From positions 1 to 64,000 of the forward strand of contig NBAY01000110.1 of the NCBI GenBank assembly GCA_002794775.1: 64,000 bases of DNA, in the 5' to 3' direction. Position 1 is the stretch's first letter, and every line of letters starts with the position of its first letter. Below the pieces are notes generated by a model. That model was given only the letters and a program-made list of their open reading frames with translations. It was not told the DNA's origin and ran no database searches. This document shows, piece by piece, positions 57,033 through 64,000 of the stretch. The position numbers and the translations under genes are program-made. Origin of the DNA: Porodaedalea pini. Its lineage: Eukaryota; Basidiomycota; Agaricomycetes; Hymenochaetales; Hymenochaetaceae.

Positions 57033-60000
57033 ATGTCGAATTCCATGTATGATACTTTGCCGGTGACAATTCCGAGGCTAGAAGCTGGCAGAGAAAACTG
57101 GATCATCTTTCTTTATTGTTTCGAAGTTGCTATGAAATCGAAGAAGAAATGGGCACACTTTATGGGCACCTCAAAGCGTCCGGAAACCCCATATGTCACT
57201 TCAATTCCTCCAATGGATCCAAATGACCCAGCGGCCATAGAAGTGGTGGCAACTGCCACAAGGAACACAATTGAAGCAGCAGGAAATGATCTGGATCTCT
57301 TATGCTGTCAGGAAGAATGGGATGATACAGAGGCCATGGCTGAGTACCTCCTAACCCCAAAATGCCCAGATACTACATTGGTTAATATTCAATGTTACCC
57401 AATGGTAGCCCAGTGATGGACAGCTATAGTGCGGGAGTACACAGATAAGTCAATGTATGTGCAAACTTCACTACGCACCGAATTTCTGGAGTTGAAATGC
57501 CCCTGCGGCGCGGATGTTTGAGAGTTCTTGGGAAAGCTGCATCAGAAACGCCAGTCACTCACTCAATCTGGCGTAGAACTAGACGATCAAGACTTTAGGT
57601 CAACAATAATCACCTCTCTGCCTGCAGAACTAGGAAAGTTTGCTTCGATCCAACTCACCTCATCAGAGGTTACTGCTCGGAACATGGCAGCCATTACAGG
57701 AGTGCAGCTCACCCCTGAACAACTACGTATCTTCAGCAGTATAGATCCGGACGTCCTAATTCATATTATTTCTGATGAAGCAGACCGGGAAAAACGTGCT
57801 TGCCAATCAAATCAGTCGGACAATTTTCGCTCCAGAGGAAAAGAGCACGATGAAGCTCTGGCCACAACCCCAAACAATCTAAAGAAAAAGATTTGTTGCT
57901 ATAACTGCCAAAAGCTGGGTAGTCATATAGCAAAAGACTGTTGCTCACCAAAGAAAGAGCCAGAAAACCCGAAACCCAAATCAAAAAGCAATGAGAAGAA
58001 ACCCCCTGCAACTAAAGAATTGGTGAATGCAGTCATCAACTCCGAATCAGATGACGACTGGGCACTGGCCTGCACTGATACCCTGCTGTAGGATGCTCCA
58101 GATAAAGCTTTGAGTGGGTATATGCATAACGTGTCGAAATTCACCGAGCACAACCATACTGAAACCTATGGTATGGAAGACTGGTTAGAGGATGATAGCA
58201 AAATCATAGCAAAGGTATCTGACTTACCTGATCCGAAAGACGGAATGCACCGCACCATCCTCGACTCAGGATGCACAAAGCATATAACTTCCTACAAACA
58301 GGATTTTACAGTTTTCAAAAATATATCTCCGAAAAGCCTCTCCACTGCAAATAACGAAGCCTTTCACGCAACTGGTCTTGGAGAATTAATCATGGAGTTA
58401 CCAAACAGAACAGGAACAACTCACTTGAAACTCGAAAACGTCCTCTATTCATCGGAAGTGGGTTATACTCAAATATCTGTAGGTGCACTTGATAAGGCCA
58501 GTTACACAACTACCTTTGGAGACCAAAAGTGTACCATTCGAAATAGCAAAGGAATCCAGATCAGTGAAATTCCACGCTCCAAGATGGGCCTGTATCGTTT
58601 CACCTACAACAGAAGCGAGGAAAGCGAAGCCGAATCTGTCAATATAGCAGAAGAGGCAGTTTCCATCGAGGACCTACATGCTAGAATGGGTCACATAACT
58701 CCCAATACCACAAAGCGGCTTGTTGAAAAAGGCCTGGTAATGGGTATATGACTGGATGATTCAAAACTTATGTCTACCTTCTGTGATTCTTGTATCTACG
58801 GGCAAGTGGTCCACAAGTCAATTGCTCGTGTACAAGAAAGTTCAAATGCCTCACAATTTGGCACGGAAGTCCATACGGATGTTTGGGGACCATCTCCGGT
58901 CCGTTCAATAAACAGAAAACATTACTATGTGTCATTTACAGACGATGCGACTAGACTCACCTCCATTTATCTGCTGAAAGCTAAAAGTGAAGTTTTGAGT
59001 GCATACAAGGAGTTTGACAGTTGGTGCAACCTACAACATAATACCAACGTCAAAATACTCCACTCAGATCGAGGAGGCGAATACACTGGAAAGGAATTTG
59101 CTGCCTACCTCAAACATAGAGGAACTGAACAAAAACTCACCATACACAACACTCCAGAGCACAATGGTATCGCCAAATGCCTCAACTGAATGCTTCTCGA
59201 ATGTGTACGCTCCATGCTACATGCTAGCAGCCTCCCAAAGTTTCTGTGGGCCGAGTGTATTAAACATGCCATCTGGCTGAAAAATTGCTCACCCTCGAAA
59301 GTACTTGGTGGAAAAACTCCCTATGAAGCACTAAACGGCCGTAAACCAAACTTGAAGGGACTACACAAATGGGGATCTCATGTCTGGGTACATGATATGT
59401 TGCAACCAAAGCTCTTGCCTAGAGCACACAAAGGCTGCTGGGTTGGCTATGACTTTACCTCGAATGGCTCCCATGTTTATTGGCCTCAAACCCACATGGT
59501 AATGGTCGAGCGAAGCATATACTTTACTCCAACTAACCTCCGTGGTGAAGAGAGACCTGATTTCGATGACAATATCAAAAATCTTGAAAAAGACAAGAAA
59601 AATAATAAAATGTCGATAGACTCACCACAATTGCACTCATCAATGCTGGATATGACAATTCCTACACTGGAACCAACACCACAGGTTCCAGAAAACGCAC
59701 CAGAGCTGATTGATATGCCAGATAATGCAACTGCGGAGACACCTGATCTGCAACCTGAGACACTACCTGCTGTGGACCAAGTCGAGCGTCGCTCACAGCG
59801 TATTCGCAAACCCTCTGCCTACCTTCAACATATCTGTGCTGGTGAAGGAGTGGCGACCTATATGCATCGAGATGACCCTGTACCTCACGGCATGAGAATG
59901 AATGTGATCGAAGAAGAAAGAGAGGAAGCAAACCTGCTCATCGAAGACTACGATCAAGAATACATACTCGAAGCTGCAGTTAGTGAGGAGGAGGGAATAG

Positions 60001-61663
60001 AGCCATGAACACTTGTAGAAGCAATGAGGCTACCAGAGTGGGGAGAATGGGAGAAGGTGATCGAGGAGGAGCTAAATACGCTCCATGCGGCTGGTACATG
60101 GGTACATGAAAAACCTCCTGTTGGCACCAATATTGTAGGATCCAAATGGGTATTCAAGATCAAAAAGGATGTGGCCAGAAACATTGTATGCAGAAAGGCA
60201 CACCTTGTCACTCAAGGATTCAGCCAAGTCCCAGGAATAGATTACTTCGACATATACGCACCAGTAGCCAAACTTGCAACCATTCGAACGGTCTTAGCAA
60301 TGGCTGCGTGCATGAATCTTGAGCTGGAACAAATAGACATCAAAGGTGCCTACCTAAATGGAGATCTTGACAATGACGAAGTCATATATATGCGCCAACC
60401 TCCAGGATATTTGATGGCCAACAAGGAAGGAACAGTTTTGAGACTCAAACGACCGCTATATGGGTTGAAACAAGCAGGCCAAAAATGGTATAAGAAACTC
60501 ACTTGGATATTCATCAATCAGCTCAGACTTACGTGGTGCGATGTCGATTAAGGAGCCTTCTTTCGGCATGGCGAACATGGGGTAATTGTGATTGTCGTCC
60601 ATGTGGATGACTGCACTATCGCCACCTCAGAGTGGAAGCAAATCTCTAAACTCAAAGGCTGTCTATCTAGCTTCGTTGAAACCACTGATTTGGGACCTGC
60701 ACACTGGCTACTAGGCATCGAGATAAAACGCAATCGCGATCACAAGACAATATGCTTATCCCAGGCCGCATACATAGACACTATACTACAGCGATTCAAT
60801 TTCAATGAGCTAAAGACTGTATCGACACCTATGGATCCGAATATCCACTTACATAGCTCACAAGCTCTGTCAACAGCCCAAGATCATGCTGTAATGCACA
60901 ATGCTCCATATCGAGAGGCAGTAGGATCTCTAATGTATGCAGCAATGGCTACAAGACCTGATATCGCCTTCGCTGTTACACTATTGTCTCGATTCTCAAT
61001 AAACCCAGGACTGATCCATTGGGAGGTGGTAAAACACATTTTTCATTATCTCAAAGGTACGAGAAACCTTTGGCTCACTTACAGAGGGGTGAAGGAAGGA
61101 TCACTGAAGGGTTACGGAGACACGGATGGAAGTATGCAGGAGGACAGGCACGCAATTTCAGGTAATGCTTTCTTAATCGATGGCGGGGCCGTCTCCTGGT
61201 ATTCTAAATGACAGGAGATTATTTCTCTATCTACAACCAAGAGTGAATACGTCGCTGCAACACACGCAGCAAAGGAAGCTTTGTGGCTCCGTCAACTTAT
61301 ATCTCAAATTTTCGAACCGATAAAAAGGACCAACACCCACTCCACCCCAGGTCACATGACCCCTGACACTTCCCAATGTCCGGTGACCCCCCTACACACC
61401 CCCGGCACAACAGCCAGGCAGGACCAACACCCATATTCTCGGACAACCAATCTGCAATCGCTCTTACAAAAGACCACCAATTTCACGCACGCACAAAACA
61501 TATTGATATTTGTTACCACTTCCTTCGTTGGGTATGCGAAAATGGTACAATCCACTTGGTTTACTGCCCTACAGCCGACATGATAGCCAACACGCTCACA
61601 AAAGCTTTACCGTTGCTTAAAGTCAAACACTTCACCGCCGAACTCGGGCTCCGTACGGCTTGA
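57033..61663 (+). pseudogene. Copia Gag-Pol polyprotein with eight in-frame stops
   Basis: One frame from MSNSMYDTLPVTIPRLEAG holds gag with a Cys-His knuckle (CYNCQKLGSHIAKDC), protease (TILDSGCTKHIT), the integrase zinc finger (LHARMGHITPNTTKR, CDSCIYGQ), the integrase core (VHTDVWGPSPV, LHSDRGGEYTGKEF, NTPEHNGIA), reverse transcriptase (QIDIKGAYLNGDL, VVHVDDCTIA) and RNase H (TKSEYVAATHAAKEALWLR). Stops lie at 57414, 57519, 58089, 58749, 59187, 60006, 60549 and 61209. An insertion of about 95 bp between 13-14-bp direct repeats (61326 and 61420) then shifts the frame before SDNQSAIALTKDHQ. No other frameshift is needed. The element cannot make its proteins. Confidence 0.92.
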
Positions 61664-61670
61664 AGGGGAG

Positions 61671-62204
61671 TGTTGGAATAGCAAGCCAGCGGAACCCTGA
61701 TTCGGCTAACGCTAGGCGACTCTCCATTCCGAGACTCGGTGCCTTGAATTCTCAGTTACCCAAACCGAGACGCTGATCCCATGCTTGCGAGACATGGAAG
61801 ATTGATGTCCGCTCCACATGGAACGAACGGAACCACCACAATACACAAAATTTCTGACGGACGATGCTATGGACATATGAACTATTGGTTAAGATATGTC
61901 TCACTTATTTCATTTGATACTCGCTACCCGAAACAAGCAGCGGCTCACTGAGAGTCCTAAAAACATATAAATAGTTGTATTATATTGTATTATCACCTCA
62001 GATGTTCGCAATCGCGCAAACAACTGAGGTGAGTTATTTTCTACTTTACTTTTGCTATAATGTACAATACTTACACGCTATTCACCTGTAGTATACTTAC
62101 TTTGTGTTAGGTGAATATTATAGATGTTCGCAATTGCGCAAACGACTGAGTATACTTACTTTGTGTTAGGTATTCATTGCGCGCTCGTCTCACCAAAACC
62201 TACA
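61671..62204 (+). repeat. 3' LTR of the copia element
   Basis: 534 bp. Compared with the 5' LTR, almost all differences are transitions in the first 230 bp; the rest is nearly identical. Confidence 0.93.
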
Positions 62205-62284
62205 CATCGATCAATTCTGAAAATGGGGGGGCTGAACACTTTTTGGAACCACCTGTAGTCCCTACCGGGGTGTGAAGAAGTTAC

Positions 62285-63360
62285 TGCCCTTTTCAGAAGT
62301 ATTGTCACACATGATTTCACTGATTTTCGTGCCACAAGAGCCTCAAAACACAAACATTTTCATATCTCAACCAAAAGTTGACATTTTTGTGTCATCTAAG
62401 TTGCTAAATTCATTTTTTTATCTCATCTTTCATATTTCAACAAGAGTGATAACAAATAGTCAAAATTTGAGTCCAAAACAGTGAAAATGCTGTTTTTGAA
62501 CCCATTTCCCTTGTTCATTTTTTCCTGCATTCAGATTTCACTGTACAGTGCTCCAGACCAGCCCAGAATTACAGTATTAGTATATTATGAATTTACAGAC
62601 TGATTTTGAGATGTATTGTGAGGTAGATGTCCTGAATTGGTGCATGCCTAAAACACACAAATCCCCTCTGTTTCTGCAAGTCCCCCAGCCCCCAGGAAAA
62701 ATTCTTCTCAACTAATTTCATGCATGTAAATTCATTCAAAGTGTATTGGAACAGATTTGAGCAGCATCCAGGGCTCTAGCATCAACCAGTGAGCTGAATT
62801 GAGTACCAGATTCTGACTGTATGCACTATTCTTGTGAACATATCCCTGATTCATGAAGGAAGCCTGTATCCATGGATGCTGCTCAAATCTGTTCCAATAC
62901 ACTTTGAATGAATTTACATGCATGAAATTAGTTGAGAAGAATTTTTCCTGGGGGCTGGGGGACTTGCAGAAACAGAGGGGATTTGTGTGTTTTAGGCATG
63001 CACCAATTCAGGACATCTACCTCACAATACATCTCAAAATCAGTCTGTAAATTCATAATATACTAATACTGTAATTCTGGGCTGGTCTGGAGCACTGTAC
63101 AGTGAAATCTGAATGCAGGAAAAAATGAACAAGGGAAATGGGTTCAAAAACAGCATTTTCACTGTTTTGGACTCAAATTTTGACTATTTGTTATCACTCT
63201 TGTTGAAATATGAAAGATGAGATTAAAAAAATGAATTTAGCAACTTAGATGATGCAAAAATGTCAACTTTTGGTTGAGATATGAAAATGTTTGTGTTTTG
63301 AGGCTCTTGTGGCACGAAAATCAGTGAAATCACGTGTGACAATACTTCTGCAAAGGGCAG
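62285..63360. mobile_element. Foldback element, second family
   Basis: Inverted arms of about 485 bp (62285-62769 and 62874-63360) around a 104-bp spacer, bounded by TA (62283-62284 and 63361-63362). Ends CTGCCCTTTTCAGAAG / CTTCTGCAAAGGGCAG. Not related in sequence to the foldback at 8558-9406. No coding capacity; structure and TA duplication suggest a mariner-type non-autonomous element. Confidence 0.88.
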
Positions 63361-63362
63361 TA

Positions 63363-64000
63363 ATGCGCTGCGCCCTCGAAGAGCATGAAGCATCGAATAC
63401 TAAAGGACTAACGATAACGCGCTTCACTTTGTGTTACGTCCTCGTTTCAAAAAAACATAAGTTTAGAGGATCCCTCATATCTTGCTTGCCTGGTGAACTC
63501 GGAGTCGGGGGAACGGGGGAAAGGGTTAGGTTCTCCGATTTAGTCAATGACTCGAGAACTCTCGGGAGCTCTGCGTGGAAGACGCCATTGGCGTTTCGCG
63601 TAGGCATATGTGGACTCTGGCGGAACACGGAATAAATAATGAATGGTACATACAGGACTCACAGGTTCAATCAAATTCAAATGCAGCAAGAAATTGATAT
63701 AGTGCACTAGCAGATCAAGCGCAGCAAAATCAGGTGCACCTGTGCAATTGAATGCGCCTCGGAGTCTGAACGGGTCAAAATGGTTGGCTTGGCCAGCTGT
63801 TGCGCACTCGTATACTAGTATGTTGCCCAGCAGTTGGCATCCGGGTTATGGCTCTGCTTTGAATTCTGAATGATTCCCGCGTGCGCTCGGGAGTGAGGCG
63901 CGATTTGTTCTCGAGATGCATATTCAATAAGTGTATCAGCTAGATAGATGCGTATATTAGGATTGCGAACATAACATTGAGCCTGACGGCGGTTATCTTC
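63363..64000. other. No supportable gene at the right edge
   Basis: The only longer frame (to 63635) starts inside the foldback arm and shows no motif. Confidence 0.4.

Larger units (their letters stand above)
55998..62204 (+). mobile_element. Ty1/copia LTR retrotransposon, inactivated
   Basis: Two LTRs (TGTTGGAATAGC...AAACCTACA; 534 bp each when the nested solo LTR is subtracted), flanked by CATCA and CATCG, a one-mismatch 5-bp duplication. The internal region has a tRNA-Met-type primer site, one long Gag-Pol frame with eight stops, and a purine tract gaaggggag before the 3' LTR. Confidence 0.93.
55717..62256. mobile_element. Short mariner-type MITE, split by a copia element
   Basis: CAGGTGGTTCCGAAAAGTGT at the left and its inverted counterpart ending CCACCTG at 62256, each next to TA (55715-55716, 62257-62258). 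The inverted repeat continues for about 45 bp to an ATCGATC core. Without the copia element (55998-62204) and one duplication the element is about 330 bp with no coding capacity. Confidence 0.8.

Overview
The window reads as nuclear DNA of a filamentous basidiomycete (Agaricomycetes). The evidence is short GT-AG introns of about 50-60 bp, a lytic polysaccharide monooxygenase of family AA9 with a CBM1 domain, DUF6533-type membrane proteins, a CxC1-associated KDZ transposase and chromodomain Ty3/gypsy elements. The AA9-CBM1 gene suggests a wood- or litter-decaying lifestyle. Only about a tenth of the window is ordinary intact host gene; most of the rest is nested transposons.

Layout. 0.9-1.7 kb: part of a probable single-pass membrane protein gene (minus). 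3.0-3.4 kb: a decayed tandem repeat. 4.0-8.0 kb: two divergent host-type genes, a PHO85-type (Pcl5-like) cyclin (minus) and an HMG-box protein (plus), both carrying stops and frameshifts. 8.56-9.41 kb: a near-perfect foldback element with TA target duplication. 9.7-42.5 kb (perhaps to 43.3 kb): a very large KDZ-type DNA transposon. It has terminal inverted repeats of about 400 bp, mirrored arrays of GGAATTCC palindromes just inside them, a CxC1-KDZ transposase, a divergent Spt5-like (NGN/KOW) gene and a third large gene of unknown function.

Inside that third gene, at a TA dinucleotide in a coding exon, sits a 15,975-bp palindromic Tc1/mariner-type element (14645-30619). Its two 2.0-kb arms each hold the same DDE transposase gene, and the arms enclose a 5.3-kb segment with two divergent genes of unknown function. 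A Ty3/gypsy chromovirus-type retrotransposon is inserted at the identical mirrored position of both arms: as a solo LTR in the left arm and as a complete 6.2-kb element with identical LTRs in the right. All three insertions share the same target duplication, read on the appropriate strand.

43.3-47.9 kb: an orphan ORF, an LTR-like stretch and a broken DUF6533-like gene. 47.9-55 kb is the healthy host segment: an SRRM1-like PWI/SR splicing protein, the AA9-CBM1 monooxygenase and a DUF6533 multi-pass membrane protein. 55.7-62.3 kb is a second nest: a small mariner-type MITE holds a Ty1/copia element, whose 5' LTR in turn holds a solo LTR of the gypsy family. The copia polyprotein stays in one frame over most of its length but has eight stop codons, all explicable by C-to-T change and mostly CGA to TGA. 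The window ends with another foldback element (62285-63360) and about 640 bp without a recognisable gene.

Identity statements are by eye; family assignments come from recognised motifs, not database searches. Exon borders were traced by reading frame and GT-AG signals and are firm only for the SRRM1-like and AA9 genes.
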